From NCBI RefSeq assembly GCF_021155775.2, contig NC_060232.1, positions 38,413,089 through 38,477,088 of the forward strand: a stretch of 64,000 nt of DNA, read 5' to 3'. The notes beneath the pieces are model-generated. The model was not told the DNA's origin. It did not search any database and saw only the letters and a list, made by a program, of their open reading frames with translations. Shown here piece after piece: positions 45,122 to 57,589 of this stretch (position 1 is its first letter; each line of letters starts with the position of its first letter). Source of the stretch: Neodiprion pinetum (Eukaryota > Arthropoda > Insecta > Hymenoptera > Diprionidae). A program made the position numbers and the translations under genes.

Positions 45122-48100
45122 TTATACTATTATTTTCTCAAAAAATATTATTTTTCTACTTATTTATTTACCATCCAAGTATCTTTTTTATAACATATAC
45201 CCAATTTCCTTTGAATATAAATTGCCATTAGAAATTGATTATAGATTATAATTTCAAAAGTATATTTATAATAAAAGCGATAATTGAATTCAATTGACTA
45301 GTTAGTGATCTAAAAATCACTCAATCAATCATTCGTATATCACTATTTATAAAAAAAATTCCAACAGTGCAGTTCACCTGCAATTTTGAAGTAAAATTTA
45401 TTCCCCCCGAGGTTTTTAAAATAGTTAAGTGACTAGCCTAGGCTGACCATATTTTACAAAGAATCTGCGGCCGTTGCGACGATTCTTTCACAATGTGGAA
45501 CCGGTCGAAGAGTAGAAACGATAAAGAATAGAAGAAAACCTCGAGATCCTTTCAGCCCCTCGCTCGTATATTTGCTCAAGGTTTTTAGGTCCAAAGGGTC
45601 TTGAAAAATTTCAGCGTCAAAATCCACCGGCTAAAGTATAGTCCAGATTCCAGAGTCTGCCTCGTTTCTTCGCTTCTATCTATGATGAAACCATCGGAAA
45701 TTTTTTCTTATTACGTATAATTTTCGAAACTTTCAAGCCTCGAAAATAGGAAAAATATATAGAATAACCAATCACTGCACTGGTTACGGGTTATTAATAG
45801 GCGTATAATTATTGTAATACACCGATCGATCATGAACCAAGTTTCAACGAATTGTAAAAATAAAGTATGTAAATCGGTGCCAATTAACTCGTCCTTTCAA
45901 GGTTCGAGATAATTGCACTTGAGAGCTGAAATTATGCAGGGTGGAGAAAAACGCCGCCGCTACGGTGTCCGGGGGAAAAGGGAAAAGGGAAAAGGAAAAA
46001 GGGAAAACAAGCAAACTGTGTGCGGCCGACGGTGACCTTCGGACATGTGGATCCCATATGGGGATCTGGGAATGGTATGTGGGACAAGAGCACATGTGCT
46101 TTTACGCGGGGAGGGGGGGAGCGAATGAAGAGGATTGAATGCGCGTGATTTGGGGGAGGGTGGACGGGGTTGAGAGGAAGGGAAAAAAATGCAGGAAGAA
46201 TTGTGTACCCCAACTGGCAAAATAACGCAGGAGATACGTGACAATGGACAACTGGAAGCACTGGAAGAGTGTGGTTCATAGATTATTGGTCATGCATTTG
46301 CCCGTATAATGCATTGAATGCGTTTGCAGCCCCGAGCTGCTGCAGCATCCGTTTAAATGAAATAACACAGACTGCAGATCGTATTCTTTTAGGGAGTGAA
46401 TATTCAAGGGGTGAATTTTCCGCCATGGGTTTTAATACAGTCGCTTAGCTTGTTATACCGACAATTGAAACGGCGACGTGCGCAAAATCGCATAACGTTA
46501 TTCAACGTTATTCTTTATTCAATTTGAAAATTGACGAGTCATAAAATATATATATATCACCTAATTGTTTGACGATTAATAATTTTACATCACCAAATTT
46601 CCAACATACAATTGAAAAAATTCACTCATTTCATCATTTTTCAAATAAATTATACGTATATGTGTAAGATTTTCTTTTCAAAACGCGCTTCAAAAAATCG
46701 TTTCTACTTTTAATATATATATCTTAAAAACTTGGAAGACGTTTAGTCTAATTTGTCATGCGTTTGAAATTATTTTTTACACGACGAATGCTTGACGAGA
46801 ATTTTCCCGCGTTTTAAGGATCCGGGCGCAGGTACAAGGCGAAAGTTCTCGACTTATCCACCAGAGGGATGAAATCTAGAGCCTGAAAAATATGCAACCC
46901 CGATTGCACGCCTGCACGACAAAAAGTGCCTCAACTTCTGTCACGACTTTCTAATTCCCGCATGTTTTCGGTACATAAAAGACAGGAGCCTAAGGAACCC
47001 ATAATTTATCATTACTGCTACTATTATTACTATTATGATTATTATCAGTTCCGCTAGAAAATTTTATCAGTAAGCACGATTTTTCGTTCTCGTTTCTTAT
47101 TTTCAATGAATTGGATCACCGTTGAATTAATACGTACCGACAATCTGTGAATCCGGAATTAATTAATTCAGCGTCGTGAGAAAATTGATGAAATTTGTGA
47201 TAAATTGCCTAGGGATAAAAAATATCAACGAAATTTCTTTTCATCGTATTTGAAGTTTATGTGCACTTTTTTAACTTCATGCTCGTTTATTCATTTTTTA
47301 TTTGTTTTGTAACCGAGAGATATCGGGACAAGCTCGTTACTTTTTATCGAACCGTGTGAGTGGGAAGAGGAGGGCAGAGAGTCCGATGCAAGCTTGTATA
47401 ACTTGTTCGAATTTTGTGTCACCCGTGGCCGATCGGCGAGGTGCGATGGATTAACGAATATATGCAAATGGGTACTCGCGATTTCGAAATCGAGCCCGGC
47501 ATTTACTTATATTGAGTATTACATTCGTTACCACTGAAATTACCCGTTCAGCCAATTACCTCGAGATCGATCTGGTCTGTTAAAATGGAACGTGATCCGA
47601 ATAAGTGACCAGCGAAATGTTAAAAGAGAAAGACTGACGTGTATTGACAAAAAAAAAAAAAAGTCGAGGCAAAATGCGGCGCAAAATGGATCTGACAACA
47701 GCTGATTGTGAGTGAGAAAATTTAAAATGACGTGGATGATGGACAGAGTTATCGATGTTGAAATGAAATATGAAACTTCATAACCTCACCTGCACGGACT
47801 CTTTAGATTATCAAAAAAACAGATTCGTGTGAAATTAACAAAGAATACGTTGTAAAAAAGAACCCACAGGCGATTGTTGGAAACGCTTCACAATCGTGCG
47901 ATGGCAAATATCTGAATCAGGGTATAAAAAATTGCAGGAGATGGTGAATTTTCATTTAAATAAAATACGCGTTTCAAAGATGTAATCGCTCCACTATTTT
48001 TATATTAACAATAAACTAAAAATGCTTTCAGCATTATTAATTTTTCGAATAATTATACGTAACATGCAACATGTTTCTTTTCCAACTTATTGTCCAAATA

Positions 48101-48480
48101 TTATCTTGAGCCTAAAAATGGTAAAAATTTTATATCTGGGTAAATCAAATCCACCAACGAATGTTTCGATCCTACACAACGACGCGTGAAGAATATTTTC
48201 CTCTCCGTGAACTGTAAAAACAGGAAGTGAACAGTACCAATTTTCATTTGTTCACAGCCTCACGTCAAGTGAAAATAATTCATATTTCAGTTCAAATTCC
48301 GGCTTATATCGCGCGTGGTTGTACCGGTGATTATATACAAAACAAAAACGACAAAAAAAAAATAAATAAATAAATAAAAAACCATCTTATGATACGCAGA
48401 GGTAAAACACGGATGTGTAGGCTGTAAGAACGCGCCGTGGAGCCGGTAGGTATGTATTTATTTCTCGACACTCTCTCTCT
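45122..48480. other. Intergenic, no gene seen
   Basis: AT-rich with (TA)n at 46548-46557, a G-rich patch at 45960-46190 and poly-A at 47650-47661. No second Bearded-type or bHLH frame was found. Confidence 0.45.
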
Positions 48481-48519
48481 CTCTCTCTCTTTCTCTCTGT
48501 CGTTTATTTTCCAGCGGTA

Positions 48520-49080
48520 GTCTGCGATGCCCTGCACGAGCCAGCCGACGCGAGGCCGTCGCGGCGGCGACGACGTCGACGTCGATCGCGCGCCGGTAGC
48601 GTCGAATCGCTACAACGACGTCCGTTCCCACGGCCCCGATCGCACTTGGGCGCGAGCGCGCGCGCCGCCGAGTACAAGAAAAAGAGATCGAACGCGAGCG
48701 AGCGAGCGAGCGAGAGAACGAGGGGAAAAGATAAGTAGGTACAACAAAAAGAAACGCGCGCACACACTCGCCCGGCGAGAGCAGAGAGTGAGCGAGAGAA
48801 GTCGCTCGCATCCCCCGGGCGCAGCAACGCGCCCGATTACTTCTCTCTACGCACACTCGGACGCGAGCGACGCGCGTGGGCCAATACAAACCGGCGAGCG
48901 ATCGGCATTCGCCTCGCGCGACTCCCGGTGTAGGTACGCGCAAAGCGGATTGCTGGCGTGCTCGCGCGTCCTGCTCGTGCCGAGCGCGCGCGCGGCGTGA
49001 CCCTAGGCCGGTACAGTCGCCGTCAAAACCGGTGATCATCTCGTTCCACCCTTCTCCTCCTCCTCGATCGAGGAAGTGGC
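48520..49080. other. CpG-rich block, promoter-like
   Basis: Markedly GC- and CpG-rich against AT-rich flanks, with a (CGAG)n tract at 48694-48715. Long frames exist on both strands and in several phases, which is expected of stop-poor GC-rich DNA, and none shows a domain. It could be a CpG-rich promoter and first exon of a gene lying mainly elsewhere. Confidence 0.35.
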
Positions 49081-50235
49081 GATCTTGAGGGTCGAGATCG
49101 TGAATTGCGAATCGATCAAAGGAACGCGAATTGATCGAGTGTTGTTTGAAACGACGAGAAATCGATACGAAACGGATGAAATTTGCGTAAAGCGTTGCGG
49201 CGAAGCGCTCGAATAGTCGCGCGATAGGCGATCGAGAAATCGCGGAGCGAGCGTTTGACATTACGGAAGAAATAAGAAATTGTTAGAAATTGTTCTGTAG
49301 ATACGAGATGGTGTTTCGATTCGTCAAAAATTTTTATGATTTTACAGCTTACCGAGTGATTTCCATTGGTTTGTACAATGATTTCTTGACTGGGGGATTT
49401 CTAATACATTCTAACATGACAAGGTATGGAAATCAACAGAAATCACCTCAAAGTCAATATCAATAAAATATAATTGTACGCTCAATTTCGAAGCGAATAG
49501 CTCCTTGGTCTTAAAATTAAGGATTCGAGGAGCCATTCGCTTGGAAGTCTGATGAATAATTTCAATTCACTTCAGTGATTCCTGTTGATTTTCATATTGC
49601 CGCGTAATAATATTGACTTGTCGGTGAATCGCTTGATTTCCAATAGCTTCCAACGCTTGCTTTGAGTATTTTTTAATTAATTGACGGCGATTTTCAACGG
49701 TTTTAGTTTACCTCAATCGATTTCTAATCTATCGGCAACTGTTAGACCAATGAATTCGTAAAGTGCAAATCCTTTTCTAGGGATTCCGTGTCTAAAATAT
49801 GAATCAATTGCGGTTTGATTTTTCATCTCGGATAATAATCCGTCCGCATATCAATGACTCGCATTTAAAACAATCTCAAATTTTTAAAATTCTTACAGAA
49901 TATGAACGATCTAGCTAGAAACTGTCACCGTATTGTTACATCGTTACATGTGATCGATCGACATGCGTTTGAAATGAAAAATCAAGTTACTCGAAATAAC
50001 AGCATATAAAAGAGAATGCAAGCGTAAACTTCGATGAACCGGTAAATTCAACGACTGAAATCACAGATCGACTTTCTCGAGCGATCGAAGGTCTGTGTAT
50101 ACATACGATATAAAGAACACCGATATGCTTACAGACGCACTCTTGTGTGCAGCAGCATAAGTCTGGTTCTTGCAGTCGCGTTTTGCGGGTACAGAATAAT
50201 TCCGTTCCTTTCTACGTATATGTACAACGTGATAT
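49081..50235. other. Intergenic, no gene seen
   Basis: AT-rich, with recurring GTGATTTCCATTG-like words near 49358, 49440 and 49577 that also appear near 42905 and 43095. Confidence 0.35.
49489..49544. other. Small perfect-looking hairpin
   Basis: CGAAGCGAATAGCTCCT (49489-49505) pairs with AGGAGCCATTCGCTTGG (49528-49544) at 15 of 17 positions, with a 22 nt loop. It has pre-miRNA-like geometry, but there is no evidence of expression. Confidence 0.3.
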
Positions 50236-50450
50236 ACGTTAAAGCCTTGTTTAACTAAAAAAGTAGAATAAATCTCAGAAACTGATTTTGCGTTGCAATT
50301 ACCAAAAAAGGATCAACGATAGCGCAAAATGGTTAGGCGTACCTCGTTTTTCCTAATTCCAACAATATTCAAACAGTTTTTTTAACGATACCTGTTTTAC
50401 TCAATTTTTCTAGTTACTGTAACAAATGAAATTTTTGTACTCATTGTACG
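50236..50450 (-). mobile_element. TA-flanked MITE family, truncated copy
   Basis: Reverse-complement copy of the left half of the element at 55839-56264 (shared words GGTTAGGCGTACCTCGTTTT, TTGCGTTGCAAT, TTAAAGCCTTGTTTAACTAA). Its outer end is degenerate (ACTCATTGTAC). Confidence 0.75.
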
Positions 50451-51089
50451 TAAAAACGGATTATTGACACCGGTACCGGAAGTCGTTGGCAAGAACCTCG
50501 AACAATCAGCTACCAGCCGTAACCATAATATCCAGCAAACTCGTCAGGCGATCTGACGCACGCGTGAAGAGCTGACTGGTTCACCGTGTGTGTTTAAACG
50601 GCATGTGCAAATTCCAACGAAGTGTATAATACAACTGGTTGTAAGCACGGAGCAATTAACCCGCGTAATTGCAACAACAATCATTGGCCATGGACGACCA
50701 TTCAGGCGGAAAGAAGAGAAAAAGAAAAAACAACACGCGAAAGAACGTGCCTGGCTTTTACGCTCTTCTACTAACAGACTGTTGGGTGTCATGGAAGATG
50801 AGGAAGGACTCCGTGGTGAACATCGAGCTTACATAAATAGCCTTGATTTGATGTAATTTACGATACGCTTCGTTATCTCCCTACTATTTACGTAAACGGT
50901 AAGATCTCTTACTGTTACTCATACTTTTTATTTCCCCAAGGAATGGAAAATACGTTTTACAATATTCATCAACGTAGACAGGGTTCAATTGTCTTCGGTG
51001 CAGTTTAGAATAGATCCAATATTGCACAAATTATGCTAATAACAATGATAGATTTTTATACATAAAATTGAAAATTACGTATCATCGGA
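50451..51089. other. Intergenic, no gene seen
   Basis: The two opposed frames at 50544-50856 have no recognisable similarity. Confidence 0.35.
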
Positions 51090-51124
51090 ATGTTACTGTA
51101 ACAAATGAAATTTTTCACAGTGCA
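51090..51124 (-). repeat. Solo terminal fragment of the TA-flanked MITE
   Basis: GTTACTGTAACAAATGAAAT and the following bases match the inner end of copies at 29268 and 50236; the rest of the element is absent. Confidence 0.5.
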
Positions 51125-51282
51125 ATTATACATCCAAACGCTACTTAAATACGTTCGAATCAACTTTCGAGTTACAAATTCCAACACCCCCGTACATTGC
51201 CAAACGTCCGATTCCGACGGCCAAAAAAAAAAAAGAAAAAAAGTTTCGTCGCGTTGCAATTTTGCACTCTCGCGATGATTCA

Positions 51283-51310
51283 CCCCCCCCCCCCCCCCCC
51301 CCCCCCCCCC
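51283..51310. repeat. Poly-C run of 28
   Basis: Uninterrupted C tract followed directly by nine A. Confidence 0.95.
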
Positions 51311-51319
51311 AAAAAAAAA

Positions 51320-54300
51320 GAAAAAGGTGTCACGGTCTTGCGAGAACTTGAGTCGCGAGTGGTTTACGTGCCTGTTGATAAAGGTTCGGGAGGTGGAGGT
51401 GGAGGAAGGTGCGAGACAAGATTTGTACAAACGTTTCCCTCGTGCCTCGAGGAGGTCTCTTCTCCTCTCTCTTCGCTCTCTTCATTTTTCTACTCGCGCG
51501 TGGGAACTCGAGACAGATGCAGGCGTCGCATCGAGTCCCGCGTGAGAATCTCGGGCAGATGGGTCCCTGCGGTCTTGACGCACCTCGGTCGACGTAGTAC
51601 GTCTTCTTCCTTCCCCCCTCCCCCCCCCCCCCCCCACCTTCGTCCTTCTTCTTCCCTTACGCTCCTTTCAGGCCATCGTCGATATTATAATGTTATGCGC
51701 GTGTCCCGAGCGTGCGAGAGCTGATGCGAGGAACGTGGGCAGAACGTGTCACGCATTTTTTTCTCCCTCCTATATATTCATCTTTCTCCTCATCTCCTTT
51801 TCTCGTCTTCTTATTTTTTTTTTGATTCAGCCTCGGCACTCCTCGCATAATGGACCGTGCGTGCGTGTGTTCACGGTAAGGGTATAAGGTATACCTTCCC
51901 TCCCTTCGATTACACATTAACCCTCAATTTTCTGCATGATATTCTATAGCTTCCGGCTTACTTTCCCCGCTTTTTGCATTATAAAACTTGGTCAGCCAGA
52001 GGAAAGATCAAAAGTCGTATCTTGTTTCTTACAGTTTGGTTTTAACGATTTTATACATGCTCTTCCAAACAACGTCAATGATTTTAATTGCCTTTATCGA
52101 AATCTGTTTACGCGTCACACGTTTCATTCTGCAAGAAGTATGACGGAAGAATAGAAATTGGAGATCGATTCGCAACGCGTGATGATCGACTGTTAAATCA
52201 TGCAACTTTGTTCACGATTGTGGATATTATTCGGGCTAATTTTCAACTGACAAATGCTTTGATCGTGTAGAAGGATTGCATTTTTTAATAATAATTTTCA
52301 CATCAAATTTCATCACGTTTATCATCTTCACTGCATTTTCTTCACCTTGTATTCTGTGTTTGCAAATTGAAGCATAAAATCTTATACGTGAGATTACTCT
52401 AATTATTCAAAAAGAACATTCAACTTCCGTTGCATGATTTCAAAATTACAGTTAGAATTCAAGAATACATATATCGGTCCGATTACCCAATTAACCGTGA
52501 ATTTTCATCATTTTATTTCTCCAGTTGCAATCGATTGATCGAAATCGTTTCCCCGAAATTTCGATATTCATCCACGTATCGGTGAACAAATTAACCAATT
52601 ATAACCACAAAAATTTATTCACACGCTTCAAAATTCAAGTCGAAAATTCTCGAAATTTTCGTTTCTAATCACGATCGATTATACAATGTGTAACAACCGT
52701 GACGTATAAGCCTAGATCCAAATATAGGTATATAATAATGCGGCCCGACATTGACTTGCAATTATAACAGTTTCCGATTACATCGCATCCAGATAGACAA
52801 ATGATTAATGACTCTGTCCGTATACGTAACTAGTAAGTGACTTGTGATGTCAGGCTTCTTCATATACGCGAAGTACACGCTGACTGGGGCATATAATTTC
52901 TAATTCATCGGATCCCGAAGGGATTCGATCTTAGTACGTGGAATGAAAGTTTTTTTTTTCTTATCATCATTCCCGCATCTTCAGCGATATTTTATACTTA
53001 AATTTTCTCTTTCAACGAGGTCGAGTGTAAAGTTACGATAATTAACCGTCAGCCTATCACAGCATTGCGACTTTGATTTGCGTCTAACTTTTGTCACTGT
53101 TATTTATTTATTTGTTTATTTATTTTTCTCTTGTCGAGCTATTTTCAAAGGTTACGCAAATAGGAAAAAGGGAGAAGGAGACAGAAAGAGACGGAGGATG
53201 GAGGCAAAAACTGAACGAAGATAAAAAAAAATAAAAAATATGCAAGAAACTAAGAAAAAACAAAGAAGCCAGAAATAATTCATCCTCGAAACTCGGTGCA
53301 CAATATTTGAATTTGACCCCCTAATTTACACGAATCCATGGAATAGCCTTACACTGCGGATGAGAATAGGCGCGAACCGTTTTGTAACGTGTAAAAAAAA
53401 TATGTGTGAAAAGGAGGAAAAATACACGTGAAATAAACGAACACGACGCATCCGGTATCCTGTATTAAACAATAATTATTTTTTTTATCATCCCTCTCCG
53501 ACACGCGTCAAGTCTCAACGATCCGTGTTGGGGCGAGTCGGTTATGCGCGTTCATGGTTACCCATAAGTAGAACGGGGAGCAAGGCGAACATCGTCCAGC
53601 ATCCTGCGTGAAGCGAGGCGCGGATAATCGAGTGAATGGACACCGGATAGTGGGATACAGAAACCGAAAGGGGGAAGGAAGGGGATGAAGGAGGAGACTC
53701 GAAGAGTCGATCGCTAAAGGGCCTCGAGGGCTTCGCTTCTAACAAGCGAACATCCGCGTTGCTGCATCAGCAGCGTTGCACTGAGAATAACTTCAATTTC
53801 TTATCACAGAGTTGATGGGAAATGGCCTCGTTTTTCACGATTCTTTCATTATTTTTATTCTTAACTCGTTAAGTTAATTTTCAAGTCTCCTCAAATTGCT
53901 TAGCTTTGTCTGCTACACGCATCTTCTTCTCAACGTTTTTTCTTCAATATTCGTCATACTGTATATATGTGCAGCATATATAAATATGCATACCTATATA
54001 TAATACACTCTAATCTTCGCCTACTCAACGCTCTTTCTCTCTCTCTCTCGCACCTTCGGACTGCGTCGTTCACGGTCCGGTGCACATCCCGTTAATTACC
54101 CACCTCAGCGACGAGGCTGGACCGGAAGTCGCAGGTTTTACATCAGCAGCTTTTACCCCGCAAGTCGAGTCGAGGCAGAGATTCACCGATGCGTTATATC
54201 AAATGTGCCGCGTGAAAGGGTAAAGCCTCGTCGTAGCGCCTTGCCGCAACATATATTTCGTCTCAAATGACCGAACCGACAGTTTTGCCCCGCCACCCCC

Positions 54301-55374
54301 CCCCCGTCCCCTCCTTGGCGGAAGCGTCTCGTCAAATTATTTTTAAAAATTGTCAAAAAAAAAAAAAAAAAAGAAACAAAAAACACAAGCATACCTAACC
54401 GTTAATAACAGCGAAAACAAAATTCCTGATTTTATGAAATTCAATTCCAGCTCGTCACTTTTACAACTAGATATATCGTTTTTCAACTGAAATGAAACAA
54501 TGTGAGCTAATTTTTTTTTCTCAGTACTCGAGTACCTAATTTATACACTGTGTATGAAAAGAGGAGTGTTTCTTTCTTCCAACGAAAAACGTCCCATGTT
54601 AGTCAAAAAATAAAAATATACGTACATATTTGAATGTAACGATTGTTAAGACTGTTTCGTTCGAAATCGAAACTTTTATTTTACTCGTATCTCTCACGTT
54701 CATCCGTGAAACCTCGATTCCTCGTAGCGTCTTTTCGAAATTCTATGAAAAAGATATCCATCCGAAAATATTTTGTTTTTATTATTCTCATCAACTACGC
54801 GCAACGGGTTCTTCAGTTGGAAACTGAAAGAAAGCAGTTACTTCCGAACAGAACACACAGATAATTGTTCTCAGTCTTATCCTCGCGTGCAAAGTCCGCA
54901 AAAATAAGGTTTAAACCGTAAGGCGGTAAAAAAAACTCGTGACGATTACTCGTTTCTTCGTCACGTGCAACCCAAACAATCATCACCCCTAATTCCGATC
55001 TCCTTTTTCCACCGGCTGTAACTCGTGCATCGTGTGTACACGAGTTCGTCGCGACGCGCGTTGCACATGCCGACCATGACATTCCCATGGGGCCGAAAAA
55101 TAAAGACGTGGCTCCCCCCGTTCGTCCGTCTTTATCTCGACTACCGAGAGGGGATTTCTCTCTTTCTTTCTCTCTCTCTCTCTCTCTCTCTCCCCGCAAC
55201 GAACCCTAAACTAAGTCGAAACTCGTGCAGACCACGCGGCGCGCATCGCGATGCACATGTCCTAGATTCCCACAGTCGAGCTTGCGGGGCGAGCTTTTAA
55301 CCACCTTACAAGCACCAGCCGGGGACGCGATGCCACCGCCGACGAAAACTGCCCGGGGGCCCTGGGGCGAAACG
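51320..55374. other. Gene-poor stretch, no gene supported
   Basis: A second C run (16) lies at 51620-51635, poly-A at 54355-54372, and (CT)n near 54030-54050 and 55162-55191. CpG-richer sequence at 51340-51730 and 55000-55370 gives overlapping frames without recognisable domains. CGTGGGAA at 51499 matches the CSL consensus but stands alone. Confidence 0.35.
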
Positions 55375-55399
55375 CCCCCCCCCCCCCCCCCCCCCCCCC
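55375..55399. repeat. Poly-C run of 25
   Basis: Uninterrupted C tract in a GC-rich patch. Confidence 0.95.
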
Positions 55400-55838
55400 G
55401 CCCCTGAAACTACGAACCACGACCACGTGCAGCCGAGAATCAGCCCGTGTATCCAACACGTGCAGATCGAATTGAGTCGACGCGACGCCTGCTCGTAATA
55501 AATATGTGTATATTATGCGTGTATATGTACTTAGACACTAGGGTGGTCGTTAATTTCAATCCTATGCAACTCACCCCTGGAATCGATGGACAATGACGAG
55601 AAAAAAGAGAAAACACAGTGTGTGAATTGTTTCAGATTTTTAGCTCGATTGGAAAGGGTGCCGAAATCGATTTTATATTCAGATTGGAGTGGAAGAGAGA
55701 ATAAAAAAAACATCGCAATCGTACCTTCCACGCGTCGCATTTTAAACTACGCGTTTTTAATACACGTTATGCGATTATACAAAATTCTGATGTATACGTA
55801 TAGGAAATATCGTTCAACGCATTGCGGAAGTATACGTA

Positions 55839-56264
55839 CACTGAGAAAAATTTCATTTTTTATAGTAGCTAGAAGAGAATTCAGTGAAACAGACATCGTT
55901 GAAAAAACTGTGTGCATATTGTTGGAATTACGAAAAACGAGGTACGCCTAACCATTTTCCGCCATCGTCGATTCTTTTTTTCTTATTGCAACGCAAAATC
56001 CCGTTTCTTCGATTTACTCTACTTTTTTAGTTAAACAAGGCTTTAACGTCAATTTATCGAGCATTAAATTTTCGCAACGGTTGCAAGAAAATACAGCAAC
56101 AGTGATAGTAATGAGAAAGAATAGTAACGGATACTATAGACTTTCCGGTAACAGCTATGAAACTAATTTTCATTTTCTATCTAGAACTATATTTTTCGAT
56201 TGTGATAAAAAATGAAAACAATTAAGGACTGTGCGGTAACCGTAACAAAAAAATTCTCTCAGTG
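55839..56264 (+). mobile_element. 426 bp TA-flanked MITE (CACTGAG family), longest copy
   Basis: Begins CACTGAGAAAAATTTC, ends AATTCTCTCAGTG, and is flanked by TA (55837-55838, 56265-56266). It shares both ends with the 130 bp element at 29268 and its left half with the truncated copy at 50236. No coding frame. The TA flanks and CACT.. ends suggest mobilisation by a Tc1/mariner-type transposase. Confidence 0.82.
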
Positions 56265-56266
56265 TA

Positions 56267-57345
56267 TGAGCGAAGAAATCACGAAGCGTGTTTGTCTGCA
56301 TGCTTCGAACAGGGACGTAAGTAATCGTCCCCCATCATCTGCCGAATCCGGATTATTATAGATAGGCGTATAAACAACTGCAAGAGAAAAACTGCAACGA
56401 TATAAATTTAATCGGTGCGAGGGGTTCGCTCTTGATAAACTTCATCTCGACGTATGTATATATACACAAACACGTAACGTCTAGTAATATATGTATAGAT
56501 GATCGTGTAAGGATGTAGGGAGAGAGGGAGAGAAAGAAAGAGAGTGAGATTGGGGGAGAGAAAGAGATCCATCCCTCGGCAAGGAGTCCGCGTGGGAAAC
56601 TTTTTTGTCGATGAGGTTTCTTGGGCCCGGATCCTATATACCCGCTCTGTTGTGAGAGGAACGGATTCACTGGGCCCTCCTCTCTTATACACCGCACCGG
56701 AATGACTGAGACACGCCGGTGCACGCACACGCGTGTCGGGCCCGGTTGCTCGCGAGTGCGCCACACGTACGAGGTACGAGGGAAGCAAAGGAGGCACAGG
56801 CAGGCAGTCAGCGTGTGCGGGACGACGCGCGATGCCGAGCCATCTGCCCGAGTCTCTCACGATTCTTGGAGGGCCCGTGGGGGGGAGGCGGCTATAGAGA
56901 TGCCGGCCGAATCCCCCCACGAAAAGGCCCACCGCCGAAAAATGGGCCCAGCTGCAACCCCCTCGCCCCGCCGCCTCGACCATCTTCTTCTTCTTCTTCT
57001 TCTTCGCGTCGATGACGACGAGCCCGTACGCGCTACGCGCGCGTTACCTAACTAACTAATGAGCTTGCGGTAGGGGGAAGAAAACGGGTCGGGCGAGGGG
57101 ATGGGAGGAGGGTGCGAATCGCGCACGCACCCGTAAAACCCCCCCCTCGAACAAGGAAGTGCGAACGCTTAGGGGCATCGAGACGTCTACATGGAGCAAC
57201 CTGTTGCTCGTCGGGACCCTCGTTGTTCTGTGATCTCGGTGCGCGAATGGGTGGGGCATGTGTGTAATTGTCAGGCATTCACGTTTCTGTTGTTTTTCAT
57301 ACGTGATATCACGGTGTCCGGTAAAAAAATCCGTAACAAATGGGC
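56267..57345. other. GC-rich stretch, no gene supported
   Basis: 56570-57160 is CpG-rich with overlapping open frames on both strands and a (CTT)n tract at 56983-57005. It could be a promoter/first-exon region like 48520-49080. A single CSL-consensus CGTGGGAA lies at 56591. The terminal part (57313-57340) is repeated at 60962-60988. Confidence 0.3.
57313..57340. repeat. 28 bp dispersed repeat, copy 1
   Basis: GGTGTCCGGTAAAAAAATCC and the following eight bases recur, one A shorter, at 60962-60988. Confidence 0.6.
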
Positions 57346-57371
57346 GGGGGGGGGGGGGGGGGGGGGGGGGG
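57346..57371. repeat. Poly-G run of 26
   Basis: Uninterrupted G tract between the dispersed repeat and the hairpin element. Confidence 0.95.
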
Positions 57372-57403
57372 CGAAACTAGAAACGATCGATATTTAGAAT
57401 GGT

Positions 57404-57589
57404 CGATGTATGGAAATTTCAAAAACGGGATGATAAAATAACGAAAGACGAATTGTTCGAAATCTTGATATTCGAGTGTCACTGGTTAGTGGTCATTCTA
57501 GTCAGTGTGACACTTTCGAAAATCCAAGATTTCGAACAATTCGTCATTCGTTATTTTATTTTGCCCATGTTTGAAATTGCGATACATCG
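57404..57589. mobile_element. 186 bp long-hairpin element
   Basis: The left half (57404-57483) is the reverse complement of the right half (57505-57589) with few mismatches. GACGAATTGTTCGAAATCTT is exact in both arms, the outer ends are CGATGTAT/ATACATCG, and the loop is about 20-25 nt. No coding capacity. It is either a tiny MITE or a hairpin-RNA precursor. Confidence 0.7.

Noticed and set aside
45901..45912. GGTTCGAGA resembling a tRNA B box
   Set aside because: No A box, acceptor stem or cloverleaf could be built around it or around similar words at 9710 and 57605.
48458..49261. 267-codon minus-strand frame and 157-codon plus-strand frame
   Set aside because: Overlapping frames in both strands of a CpG-rich, stop-poor block, arginine/alanine-rich with no domain; kept only as a possible promoter region.
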